Positions 47,872 to 56,110 of a stretch of 64,000 nt of DNA are shown here, piece by piece. The notes beneath the pieces are model-generated. The model saw nothing but the letters and a program-made list of their open reading frames with translations. It was not told where the DNA came from and searched no databases. The translations under genes and the position numbers were made by a program. The stretch lies in assembly GCA_002392745.1 (NCBI GenBank), contig DGHR01000014.1, positions 62,001 through 126,000 of the forward strand. The letters are read 5' to 3'. How positions within the stretch are numbered: position 1 is the first letter of the stretch; each line of letters starts with the position of its first letter. The DNA is from Bacteroidales bacterium UBA3843 (GTDB lineage Bacteria; Bacteroidota; Bacteroidia; Bacteroidales; Paludibacteraceae).

Positions 47872-47981
47872 CCTAATCCGCCCTCTATATTAACCTAATC
47901 CGCCCTCTATATTGACCTAATCCGCCTTCTATATTGACCTAAGACGGTCTCTATATTGACCTAAGACGGTCTCTGAAATTG
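47872..47981. repeat. Five 22-bp direct repeats in the leader of the unknown protein gene
   Basis: Units start at 47872, 47894, 47916, 47938 and 47960. Consensus CCTAATCCGCCCTCTATATTGA, given here in two parts: CCTAATCCGCCC (or CCTAAGACGGTC) and TCTATATTGA. The last two copies have diverged in the same way. Confidence 0.92.
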
Positions 47982-47993
47982 CAATCAACCAGT

Positions 47994-48728
47994 ATGGCAG
48001 AGCATCTGAAAACACGAATCATCGAAAGGCTGAAGAGCACGATAGCCACTTTTGAGCCTCTTCCGCCCGGCAGCACTCCTCACAAGCGCGGAGTGCATTA
48101 TTTCCGTGCGTGCGTGGGTGTGGACTGTCTGTGGGGTGCGATGGACATGGCAAAAGAGGGCAGGCAGTACAAGAAACGGATTGTTGTCCGTCCTGCGCGT
48201 TTCCGGGACGGGTTGTTCGAACTATATACGTATCATATTCCGAAACAGTGGTCTGCGGCGTGTGTCGCCAACCGCGAGCTGATAAAAGAAGCGCAGCGGC
48301 GCGCCCACGCGCTGGAGCGCGACTGTTCCACAGAAGGTCTGGAATGGCGGATACGTTTTTTCAAGCATTATTATGCAGTAGTGCGCGGCGGTGCAAAGCC
48401 GGAAGAGGGTATGAAACGGTACAGCCGTTTCTACCAATACGTGTATGTGGCTATTTACCGCCGGTTGAAGGCAGCTGCTGAGAAACCGGCTGAGGCTCTT
48501 CCATCCGCCGAGACGCAGGACACATGTTTATTGCCGAAAACGGCAGAAATATCGTTTACCCCCGTCCGTTTTCGTCCAAAGATAGCGCCCTATTGGACGC
48601 CTTTGCGGCGCGCGTACAACTATTTGGGATTGAAAGATTTGCAGCCGCCTGATTTACAGCGAATTACAAATCCGCCAAAAATCCATCGTACAAGTGCGGA
48701 ATTTGCGTATGTCGTAGAAAAGCAGTAA
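47994..48728 (+). CDS. Protein of unknown function (244 residues, basic)
   Basis: From the ATG at 47994 (a TTG further up is less likely) the protein has 244 residues, rich in Arg, Lys, Tyr and His. It has no signal peptide or membrane segment. Noticeable parts are HYFRACVGVDCLWGAMDMAKEG, a helix EWRIRFFKHYYAVVRGGAKPEEGMKRYSRFYQYVYVAIYRRLK, and a Pro-rich tail ending FAYVVEKQ. No family is recognised. There is no Shine-Dalgarno; the upstream 110 bases are the 22-bp repeat. The 3' end contains the promoter of the next gene. RNA or DNA binding would fit the charge but is only a guess. Confidence 0.6.
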   Translation: MAEHLKTRIIERLKSTIATFEPLPPGSTPHKRGVHYFRACVGVDCLWGAMDMAKEGRQYKKRIVVRPARFRDGLFELYTYHIPKQWSAACVANRELIKEAQRRAHALERDCSTEGLEWRIRFFKHYYAVVRGGAKPEEGMKRYSRFYQYVYVAIYRRLKAAAEKPAEALPSAETQDTCLLPKTAEISFTPVRFRPKIAPYWTPLRRAYNYLGLKDLQPPDLQRITNPPKIHRTSAEFAYVVEKQ

Positions 48729-48733
48729 TTTTG
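48702..48733 (+). promoter_or_regulatory. Promoter of the surface-protein pair, inside the preceding gene's end
   Basis: TTTGCGTATG (48702-48711) and TAATTTTG (48726-48733), 20 bases between TTG and TA. The -7 element covers the stop codon of the unknown protein. Confidence 0.75.
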
Positions 48734-48882
48734 CATCGGATTTCAAAAGGCTTGCGGAGCGGCATGTCTCTCCCCCGGGAAAGTGAAAGTTTTGAGCAGA
48801 TACATACAGATAAAAACTTTTTCGTGCCATAGTGCCATCCGGGAAGCCCCCATCCGAAAGTTGCAAATCAAAAAGCAAGATT

Positions 48883-51800
48883 ATGAAAAAAACTGTTTTT
48901 AGAGTACTCCTGTCAGCAGGACTATTATTAGAAGGAACATGTGCGTACGCGCAAGGGACTGCGGATTCCCAAGGAACGCAAAGTGCATCTTCAGACCGCT
49001 ATTCCTGGCGGCTGGACAGCGTGGTCTATTCGTTTCCGCTGCGCAACGCCGCAGGCGCGGAAGATCCGGAGTACGGCCGTTTGGGCCGTCGGGAGGTAGT
49101 CAGTTATACCTATGGTTTGGACGGTCAGGCAGAAGACAGCGGTTTCAGTACGCTGGAGTATGAGGAGTTCTACACGACGCGCAAACCGCTTTCCTACAAA
49201 ATCAATCGGAGCCTGGGCAAGCACGAATACCGTTCGTTCGGTCCCCATGGCCAGCGCACCGTGCTGCACTATGTATATACAGACGCGAACGCAATCGATA
49301 CCACGGGCGCAGGCATTGTTGACAGTCTGTTCCGTCTGTACCAGAAAGACGAATATGCGTTTGATTCGGTGCGTGTGATTTATGCAGAAGACGGAGGAAT
49401 CATCCGCACTATTCACCATTACGACAAGACGACCAGCCGTTACAAATACACGACGGGCGCGTGTACGGAAATCCAGCGTGTGCAGGTGCTCGCCACGGAC
49501 AGTACAGAGGATGAGAAACAATGGAGCTGCAACGTGACAACCGGCATTTGGAGTATGTCGAAAGACCTGCACCGCGCATATACGAACCATAAGCTGACGT
49601 ACAGCGAATCCACGCGGAGAGAGTATTATGCGGACGGGGCATTATACAAGATATGGGTGGACGGTACGGGTTACAACGAGTTGGGAGTAAAGACACGGAC
49701 CTATTCGTCGTACAAGATTTATCAGGAGGACGGGACGCCGATGCCCAATCAGCCAGGAGGTCACGCATGGAGAGAGAACATCGAGTTGTTCGAAGGCGGA
49801 CGGATTATCCATTCGTCCGACACCCGCTACAGCTGGCATACCGACGGAATGCACACCTGGCACGGCAACCCGACAAAGGACTATGAGTATCTGCCGAACG
49901 GAATGGTGATCCGTACGGAGAACGGCCATGAGAAATATCTGGTAGATTTACAAGGCAATGACCACTTGATTTACAGCCAAAATCCATACTTTAAAGAGCC
50001 CTATTACAGCCGGTATATCTATTATGACGATTTCACGCTGAAGCAACAGGTGGATTCGACACTTGATCCCGTGTTTACACAGCAGGGTGATTCTCTCGTG
50101 AAAACAATGAGAAGGGTTTGGACAATTACCGATTTTGACGGGCAGGGCAGGAAGACTCATATGATTCAGATGCTCCACGACACGACGGTAACGGACTGGA
50201 CCTATATTCAAGAAGAGACATACGGAGAGAACTATACAGAGACCATAGTCACCCAAAACAAGACGCGCACCACCACACGTACGTACAACTACGGTTTCGA
50301 CAATTTATATGAACTACGTGAGGAGCAGGACTCGGGCGGAAACTGGAGTGAGAAAGAGTCATTCTGCCGCTGGATGAACGTGTCGTTCGGAGCGAACGGC
50401 GCGCCGCTGACAGCCATGCAATACACCCGCACGGACCAACAATGGATACCGAGGGATTTATATACATTCACGTATATACCGGAATGGAATCTCTATCGCA
50501 GAGATCTGCGTGCCGAATTGAACCAATCCACCAGCGGCGACATGTACACGTTCCAACCCTACAGTCACTATATCGATTTGTTCACCAAAGCAGGCGTCAA
50601 TGAAGGCTGGTATCTACCCTCGGACAAGAAAGGCTATGTGAACCTGTATACATACGATGAAACCGGCAGAAAAACGCGGAAAAATGTCTGCGCGCTGGAT
50701 TCGTCGATGCATGTGAAAGACACCACCAAATATATTACGTACCGTTACTTTCCTATCAGTTCCTGCACGAAAGTGGCGGAGCAGACGACCCATACCCGCA
50801 ATACAGAGACCGGAGAATGGGAGTTGAGCGGTAGTCCGACCCGCACCAGCAGCTATACACACAATGTGTATGACGACCACGGAAACCTGGCAACCACCTA
50901 TAAATTCCGTTGGGATGGCGATTTGATTATCACCGACACCACCGATTACGAGCTGGTGTATGATTCACGCGGAAGACTCTATGAGAAAAAACTGACAAAC
51001 GGCTATGCAGGGAGTGTAAACATCAACCGCAAGCGCTTTTTGTACTTAGACAGTGAAGACCCGACCGCCTACCGCACGTTGCTGTGGTATGAATACAGCG
51101 ACCCCAAATACAGCGGTTGGCAAGAGGGATACGACAGCGAAAACCGCACGCAGAAAAAATACGATGAAACCGGGAGAATCAGCGAGAGTATATCGTTCGG
51201 TATCAGCAAAGACCGCACCCATGCCGTACCTGCGGAGAAATACGTCTATTACTATGAAGACGGTAATCCGGACTGGATCAGCCGTGACCATTACGTGATG
51301 CGCGACGGCGAGTGGGAATGTACGGAGACCAATAACCGCCGTTTGCTGCTGAGCGGTGCGGAGACCGATGAAGACGGAGATATAACACTCCGCTGGAAAC
51401 GCGTCAACACCTGCAACGGCGTGGAGGACGAGACCCTTCTGGCATACTCCTATGCAGCCGATACGACTACATATCCCGTGCTCTCTCCGAACAGTTATCA
51501 CATTGCCCATTCGGCAGACTTGAACACCGGAGAGTATATCGAAGACAAGCCTGCGTCGAAGCGTGTGAAGAATGTTGTTTACACCCATGCGAAATATCCG
51601 AACAATTCGTTCGTAGCCACCTATTACTACACTCCGTTGCGGGCAGATGCAGATGAGCCGCGCCTGCCGGTATCCGTCGAGCCGGAGAAGGAGAGTGCGG
51701 TATTTACCTGGGGCGCAGTGGAAGGCGCAGTATCGTATGTGCTGCACGTCTATGCCGATGCCGCGCAGACCGAGGAAATCTGCTATGTGGTCTTTGACAG

Positions 51801-52128
51801 CGCAGGCAAAGTCATCTCCATCAATTTCGTGCGTCATGCGCCAGCCCGCATTCCGGCAGTGGCCCAAATGAGCTATACGCTCACCGAACTGGCACCGGGA
51901 ACCCACTATTGGTATATGGTGGAGGGAGTGGATCCGGAAGGAAAGACCATAGAGACGACATTCGGTTCCTTCTCTACGACAGGCGAGGCGGATACACCTA
52001 CCGGAACCAACGATTTCATCGGAGAAAATGAAGATTCCGCACGTGTACGGAAAATCATCCGTGACGGCCAAATATACCTGAAATACGACGGCCAGATGTA
52101 TGATGTACACGGAAGAAAAGTGAAGTAA
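48883..52128 (+). CDS. Large secreted protein with YD/RHS-like repeats, fibronectin-like domain and C-terminal tag
   Basis: From the ATG at 48883 the protein has 1081 residues. Signal peptide MKKTVFRVLLSAGLLLEG to AYAQ. The body (about 50-900) is made of irregular Tyr-rich units such as YDETGRKTRKN, YDSRGRLYEKK, YDETGRISESI and FDGQGRKTHMI, each like an RHS/YD repeat, but spaced 60-100 residues apart. A fibronectin-III-like domain follows (about 930-1030, SAVFTWGAVEGAVSYVLHVYAD). The end, RKIIRDGQIYLKYDG plus QMYDVHGRKVK, is the same tag as in the 857- and 577-residue proteins. Probably exported to the cell surface. The FISUMP-like gene follows 37 bases later. Confidence 0.7.
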   Translation: MKKTVFRVLLSAGLLLEGTCAYAQGTADSQGTQSASSDRYSWRLDSVVYSFPLRNAAGAEDPEYGRLGRREVVSYTYGLDGQAEDSGFSTLEYEEFYTTRKPLSYKINRSLGKHEYRSFGPHGQRTVLHYVYTDANAIDTTGAGIVDSLFRLYQKDEYAFDSVRVIYAEDGGIIRTIHHYDKTTSRYKYTTGACTEIQRVQVLATDSTEDEKQWSCNVTTGIWSMSKDLHRAYTNHKLTYSESTRREYYADGALYKIWVDGTGYNELGVKTRTYSSYKIYQEDGTPMPNQPGGHAWRENIELFEGGRIIHSSDTRYSWHTDGMHTWHGNPTKDYEYLPNGMVIRTENGHEKYLVDLQGNDHLIYSQNPYFKEPYYSRYIYYDDFTLKQQVDSTLDPVFTQQGDSLVKTMRRVWTITDFDGQGRKTHMIQMLHDTTVTDWTYIQEETYGENYTETIVTQNKTRTTTRTYNYGFDNLYELREEQDSGGNWSEKESFCRWMNVSFGANGAPLTAMQYTRTDQQWIPRDLYTFTYIPEWNLYRRDLRAELNQSTSGDMYTFQPYSHYIDLFTKAGVNEGWYLPSDKKGYVNLYTYDETGRKTRKNVCALDSSMHVKDTTKYITYRYFPISSCTKVAEQTTHTRNTETGEWELSGSPTRTSSYTHNVYDDHGNLATTYKFRWDGDLIITDTTDYELVYDSRGRLYEKKLTNGYAGSVNINRKRFLYLDSEDPTAYRTLLWYEYSDPKYSGWQEGYDSENRTQKKYDETGRISESISFGISKDRTHAVPAEKYVYYYEDGNPDWISRDHYVMRDGEWECTETNNRRLLLSGAETDEDGDITLRWKRVNTCNGVEDETLLAYSYAADTTTYPVLSPNSYHIAHSADLNTGEYIEDKPASKRVKNVVYTHAKYPNNSFVATYYYTPLRADADEPRLPVSVEPEKESAVFTWGAVEGAVSYVLHVYADAAQTEEICYVVFDSAGKVISINFVRHAPARIPAVAQMSYTLTELAPGTHYWYMVEGVDPEGKTIETTFGSFSTTGEADTPTGTNDFIGENEDSARVRKIIRDGQIYLKYDGQMYDVHGRKVK

Positions 52129-52165
52129 CCAAAGGAAGCGAAAAATAGTAAAAACATACAGAGTT

Positions 52166-53899
52166 ATGGAAACAAGAACTATTATTTGCCTGCTGGCGTG
52201 TGTATTCGGAATAGCGCAAGCGACGAATGCCTCCGAAGGCGCATTGCGAGGCAAGTTTGCCATCAGCGCGACGGATACAGTGGCGTTCTCGCGCGGCAAT
52301 CTGCAGTACCAACCCAGTACGGATACCTGGCGTTTGGCCGAAAACCAATGGGAATTTGTGGGAACGGCGAACGGGCGTATCCGCAGTTACCAGTACTCGA
52401 GCGAAGGCTGGGTGTGGACCTATGAGGGCTGGTTGGATCTGTTCGGTTGGGGCACAGGCAACAACCCCACCGTCTCCTCCGCAAAAAACAGCAACTACGG
52501 GACGTACAGCGAATGGGGAAACAATGCCATCCAAAACGGCGGTAATGCCCGTAACCTATGGCGTACACTGAGCAAGGAAGAATGGAATTATCTCTATTCC
52601 GGCCGTACGAACGCCGCTTCGCTCTATGCCAACGGAACGGTGAACGGCGTGAAGGGGTCCATACTGCTGCCCGAAAACTGGGTTATACCTGCGGGCTTGA
52701 GTTTCAAGGCAAGCAACAACACCGATTCGACTGTGGCTGCCAATGATTATACCGCCGACGAGTGGGTGCTGATGGAGATGGCAGGTGCTGTCTTTCTGCC
52801 GATTACGTACGAACGTACATCGGATTGGCAGCAGCCGGACTATTGCACAGCCGTGTACGCGCAAAATACCGCCCGCTACTGGACCTCCACCGCCAACGGC
52901 AGCAATGGTGCCTATTATTATACCGTCTATGGCACTCCGAACAGTCTGCCGGACAACCGCTATGTGGGAAAAGCAGTCCGTCTGATACAAAAGCATGACG
53001 GAAGCGAGTTGTTCCCCGTGATGGCCGGAGCTAACAGTGCGCTATTCAGATGGCAGTCAGTACCCAATGCGGAGAGCTATACACTACATGTGTACGGCGA
53101 CAGCGCAAAAAAAGAAGAGGTCTTCTATATCACTTTTGACCGCGACGGTGTGGTAGAGGGTCTGCATTTCGTATCGCATGCCCCTTCACGCACGCGCACA
53201 AATGAATATACGGAAAAGCAATTCTTTTATACCCTAAAAGGCCTGCGCGCCAATACGGATTACTGGTACTCCATCTCCGGTGAGGACAGTGAAGGCCAGA
53301 TCCTGCAAACGACCGAAGGCTGTTTCAAAACAGAGGCAGTAGAAGCGCGAGCGGATGGCGTGACAGTGAATCCGGCAGAGTCGAGCGCCGTCTTCATGTG
53401 GCCGACAGACAGCGCAGCCGGTTCGTACCAGATAGATATTTACAAAGACGGCGCCGTGTTCTGTCATCTCACGTTAGGCCCTACCGGCACGTTGGCCGGC
53501 ATTTCATTCCTTGAATCCCATGCGGGTCGTGCTCCACAAGGAACATCAGACGAATTGCCGAGTTCTCTCTCTTTTGAAGTAACCGGTCTGGACGAGGCCA
53601 CGCGCTATAACTATGTTCTCTCCGTGCTGGATGCGAGCAAGACTCCGCTACATGTCTATACCGGTGCGTTTGCTACCGTAGGTTATCCCGGTGAACTGAC
53701 AGAAGGTGGGGATGAAGTAATCCCGACTCCGCCGATTATTCCTTCCAATCCGGAAGCATCAATAACCACGGGAACAGGAAATACTGCAACAAGCCCTATG
53801 AGGGGTTCGGAGAGAGTCAGGGTGGTTTTAGAGAACGGTCAGTTGCTGTATGTGAAAGACGGGCGTACGTACGACATCCTCGGCAAACGAATAAAATAG
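52166..53899 (+). CDS. Secreted FISUMP-like protein with two fibronectin-like domains and C-terminal tag
   Basis: A 577-residue protein with signal peptide METRTIICLLACVFGIAQA. Residues about 25-290 form a lectin-like module: FSRGNLQYQPSTDTWRLAENQWEF, LFGWGTGNN, ILLPENWVIPAG and ARYWTSTANGSNGAYYYTVYG followed by GKAVRLIQK, the pattern of the Fibrobacter-type paralogous (FISUMP) domain. Two fibronectin-III-like domains follow (about 295-395 and 400-510), the first nearly parallel to that of the 1081-residue protein (ALFRWQSVPNAESYTLHVYGD). The end VRVVLENGQLLYVKDGRTYD plus ILGKRIK is the shared tag. It probably forms a surface pair with its upstream neighbour. Confidence 0.7.
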   Translation: METRTIICLLACVFGIAQATNASEGALRGKFAISATDTVAFSRGNLQYQPSTDTWRLAENQWEFVGTANGRIRSYQYSSEGWVWTYEGWLDLFGWGTGNNPTVSSAKNSNYGTYSEWGNNAIQNGGNARNLWRTLSKEEWNYLYSGRTNAASLYANGTVNGVKGSILLPENWVIPAGLSFKASNNTDSTVAANDYTADEWVLMEMAGAVFLPITYERTSDWQQPDYCTAVYAQNTARYWTSTANGSNGAYYYTVYGTPNSLPDNRYVGKAVRLIQKHDGSELFPVMAGANSALFRWQSVPNAESYTLHVYGDSAKKEEVFYITFDRDGVVEGLHFVSHAPSRTRTNEYTEKQFFYTLKGLRANTDYWYSISGEDSEGQILQTTEGCFKTEAVEARADGVTVNPAESSAVFMWPTDSAAGSYQIDIYKDGAVFCHLTLGPTGTLAGISFLESHAGRAPQGTSDELPSSLSFEVTGLDEATRYNYVLSVLDASKTPLHVYTGAFATVGYPGELTEGGDEVIPTPPIIPSNPEASITTGTGNTATSPMRGSERVRVVLENGQLLYVKDGRTYDILGKRIK

Positions 53900-53937
53900 C
53901 AGAAAACTGATTTTTCGCAAAAAAGAATGGCATATGC

Positions 53938-53968
53938 TTGCATATGTCATTTTTTTGTAGTAATTTTG
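53938..53968 (+). promoter_or_regulatory. Plus-strand promoter upstream of pfkB, antisense to tRNA-Asn
   Basis: TTGCATATGTC (53938-53948) and TAATTTTG (53961-53968), 20 bases between TTG and TA. No other canonical promoter was found before pfkB. Confidence 0.7.
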
Positions 53969-54036
53969 CAAACGGATTGTTTTTGTACACCAGAAACCAT
54001 CCGCCGGCGGTATTTGATAGTATGTAAGAAAGCGAC

Positions 54037-54064
54037 AAAAAAAGCATCTACAAAATGTAGATGC
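54037..54064 (-). terminator. Terminator of tRNA-Asn
   Basis: On the minus strand GCATCTACA-TTT-TGTAGATGC followed by seven T: a perfect 9-bp stem 14 bases after the tRNA 3' end. Confidence 0.9.
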
Positions 54065-54077
54065 CTCTTTGTTTAAG

Positions 54078-54151
54078 CGCTCCCTCTAGGACTTGAACCT
54101 AGGACCCCCTGATTAACAGTCAGATGCTCTAACCGACTGAGCTAAGGAAGC
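54078..54151 (-). tRNA. tRNA-Asn (anticodon GTT)
   Basis: The minus strand folds as a cloverleaf: acceptor GCTTCCT paired with AGGGAGC (one T-G), D arm TAGCTCAGTCGGTTAGAGC, anticodon stem-loop ATCTGACTGTTAATCAGGG with GTT, T arm GTCCTAGGTTCAAGTCCTAGA-like with GGTTCAAGTCC, discriminator G. CCA is not encoded. It has its own promoter and terminator, so it is a single-gene transcript. Confidence 0.97.
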
Positions 54152-54183
54152 ATGTCCCGCTCTCATTTTTTCGAAAGCGGGTG

Positions 54184-54215
54184 CAAAAGTACTGCTTTTT
54201 TTTCATATACGCAAA
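54184..54215 (-). promoter_or_regulatory. Promoter of tRNA-Asn
   Basis: Minus strand TTTGCGTATATG (54204-54215) and TACTTTTG (54184-54191), 20 bases between TTG and TA. A CCCGCT/AGCGGG hairpin lies between promoter and tRNA. Confidence 0.8.
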
Positions 54216-54293
54216 TTTTTTTCGAAAAAAATCGTATCATAGCAAAGTTTTTTGATAAATAACCCTATTTTTTGCAAAAACCGATCACAAAAA

Positions 54294-55298
54294 ATGAAAA
54301 AGGTATTAGGATTAGGCAATGCGTTAACAGACATCCTGCTTCAGGTCAGTGAGGACGATTTACGGGAACTGGGTTTCCCGAAAGGCAGTATGAACCTCAT
54401 CTCGATGAAGCAAGCAGAAGAAATCCAATTTCGTTTTGCATCTGTGCGTAAACGTATGGTGGCCGGCGGTTCAGCCTCGAACACAATCAACTGTATTGCA
54501 TCGCTGGGCGGCAAAGCTGCTTTCATCGGCAAGATAGGCAACGACGAGGTGGGCGATTTCTACCGCGAGGATATGCTGAAGAACGGCGTTAACCCGATTC
54601 TGTTCTTATCCAAGACATCCATGTCCGGATGTTCGATAGTGCTGATTACGCCAGACGGCGAACGTACTTTTGCCACCTATCTGGGTGCTGCGGCTGAACT
54701 GTGTGCCGACGATATCCAGAAAGACGCTTTCATCGGATATGATATCTTCCACATAGAAGGCTATCTCGTACAAAACCATGACCTGATCGAGAAGTCCATC
54801 CGTCTGGCGAAAGAGTCAGGTTGTATGGTATCGCTCGACCTTGCTTCGTACAACGTGGTCAATGAGAACCATGCTTTTCTAAAGGAACTTGTAAAGAAAT
54901 ATGTCGATATCGTCTTTGCCAACGAGGACGAGTCGTTTGCTTATACCCATCTCAATCCCGAAGAATCCGTCCAGATGATAGCCGAGCAATGCGACATCGC
55001 CGTGGTCAAGGTAGGAAAGAACGGTTCGTACGTACAACAGGGCAGCAAGCGGCACCATATCGGAGCCATCACTACATCCTGTACGGACTCGACGGGAGCG
55101 GGAGACCTCTTTGCCGGAGGATTTCTCCATGCACTCAGCGACGGATTTGACCTCCGCCGTTGTGCAGAAATCGGAACGATTGCCGCAGGACGTGTGGTAG
55201 AGATAGTAGGTACCAAACTAAGCGAGGAGACATGGGACGAGATCCGGCGTATATGCGCGTTGTACCGCGGCTTTCTGCAGAAATACGATAAAGAGTAA
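54294..55298 (+). CDS. PfkB-family carbohydrate/nucleoside kinase (adenosine kinase-like)
   Basis: A 334-residue ribokinase-fold enzyme from the ATG at 54294. Motif 1 is MVAGGSASNTINCIASLGGKAAFIGKIGND, motif 2 the anion-hole/catalytic TDSTGAGDLFAGGFLHAL with the base Asp. GCSIVLITPDGERTFATYLGAA and VSLDLASYNVV fit the adenosine-kinase-like group common in Bacteroidales. It phosphorylates a sugar or nucleoside with ATP; adenosine is the best guess. It is the first gene of the plus-strand block to trmB. Confidence 0.85.
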   Translation: MKKVLGLGNALTDILLQVSEDDLRELGFPKGSMNLISMKQAEEIQFRFASVRKRMVAGGSASNTINCIASLGGKAAFIGKIGNDEVGDFYREDMLKNGVNPILFLSKTSMSGCSIVLITPDGERTFATYLGAAAELCADDIQKDAFIGYDIFHIEGYLVQNHDLIEKSIRLAKESGCMVSLDLASYNVVNENHAFLKELVKKYVDIVFANEDESFAYTHLNPEESVQMIAEQCDIAVVKVGKNGSYVQQGSKRHHIGAITTSCTDSTGAGDLFAGGFLHALSDGFDLRRCAEIGTIAAGRVVEIVGTKLSEETWDEIRRICALYRGFLQKYDKE

Positions 55299-55330
55299 TT
55301 AACAATTACGAATATAAAATTAAAACTACG
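55297..55330. repeat. Weak heptad repeat in the pfkB-plsC gap
   Basis: AATTAAC, AATTACG, AATATAA, AATTAAA, then ACTACG: approximate 7-base steps, reminiscent of the TAATTTT array in sufS. Confidence 0.4.
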
Positions 55331-55331
55331 A

Positions 55332-56075
55332 ATGAAAAGCATACTGACACCATTTTATATCTTATACCAATATCTGGTAGCCTGGCCTCTATTGTGCGTG
55401 CTGACTGTTTTTACGGCTGTATTTACGGTCTGTACGGTACATTGGCGTAATGCCGAGTTTGTGCACAAGGTGCAACAATTCTGGTCGCGTTCGTTCTTTT
55501 GGCTGATGTTTCTGCCGGTAACGGTGGAGGGCGCAGAACATATCCAGCCCGGCCAGAGTTATGTATTTGTCTCGAACCACCAGTCGATGTTCGATGTATG
55601 GCTGATCTATGGCTGGCTGCCGGTGATTTTCAAATGGCTGATGAAAGCGGAGCTGCGCAAAGTGCCGTTTGTAGGAACGGGCTGCAAGGCGGCGGGCCAT
55701 ATCTTTATTGACCGCCACAATGCCAAAGCCGCCATGGAGAGTCTGCACGAGGTGGAGAAACAACTGGTGGACGGTGTCTGTACAGTGATTTTCCCGGAAG
55801 GAACCCGTTCGCTGAACGGCGAAGTGGGACGGTTCAAACGCGGTGCGTTCCAGATAGCGCTGGATTTGGGTCTGCCGGTGATTCCGCTTTCACTGGACGG
55901 CTGTTTTGAAGCGTTGCCCAAGGGCAAACCGTTCGTGCACCGGGTGCCATGCCGCATGTATATAGGCGAGCCGATTGACCTGAAGCAATTCAAAGATGCG
56001 GAAGGCAACACGGATTCCAATGCGGCTATCGAAGCAGTCCGCAATGCGGTAATAGCAGGACGGCTTGCCAAATAA
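55332..56075 (+). CDS. plsC: 1-acyl-sn-glycerol-3-phosphate acyltransferase
   Basis: A 247-residue membrane enzyme making phosphatidate from lysophosphatidate. Motif I is FVSNHQSMFDVWLIY (NHxxxxD, H and D catalytic), motif II-III region GHIFIDRHNAKAAMESL, and VIFPEGTRSLNGEVGRFKRGAFQIAL is the substrate-binding FPEGTRS. N-terminal helices (about 15-35 and 50-65) anchor it. The 33-base gap after pfkB is an AATTACG-type run in 7-base steps, and the start codon lies at its end. Confidence 0.93.
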   Translation: MKSILTPFYILYQYLVAWPLLCVLTVFTAVFTVCTVHWRNAEFVHKVQQFWSRSFFWLMFLPVTVEGAEHIQPGQSYVFVSNHQSMFDVWLIYGWLPVIFKWLMKAELRKVPFVGTGCKAAGHIFIDRHNAKAAMESLHEVEKQLVDGVCTVIFPEGTRSLNGEVGRFKRGAFQIALDLGLPVIPLSLDGCFEALPKGKPFVHRVPCRMYIGEPIDLKQFKDAEGNTDSNAAIEAVRNAVIAGRLAK

Positions 56076-56110
56076 CAATTATCTAGCACATTATAAAAAC
56101 AAATAATACT

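Larger units (their letters stand above)
47585..47993. other. Divergent regulatory region with two promoters and a 22-bp repeat
   Basis: Holds the minus promoter of the TPR regulator (47622-47653), a plus promoter (47724-47755) and five 22-bp direct repeats (47872-47981) that end 12 bases before the start of the unknown protein gene. No further gene is supported. Confidence 0.65.
53900..54293. other. Intergenic region with tRNA-Asn and opposing promoters
   Basis: Apart from the tRNA (54078-54151), its terminator and its promoter, the stretch holds one plus-strand promoter (53938-53968) whose transcript would run antisense through the tRNA into the pfkB gene. No other gene is seen. Confidence 0.65.

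Noticed and set aside
47872..47981. CRISPR array
   Set aside because: Repeats are directly adjacent 22-mers without spacers, and no cas genes are present.
51046..52299. 417-codon minus-strand open frame
   Set aside because: Shadow of the large surface protein and the start of the FISUMP-like gene; no recognisable domain.
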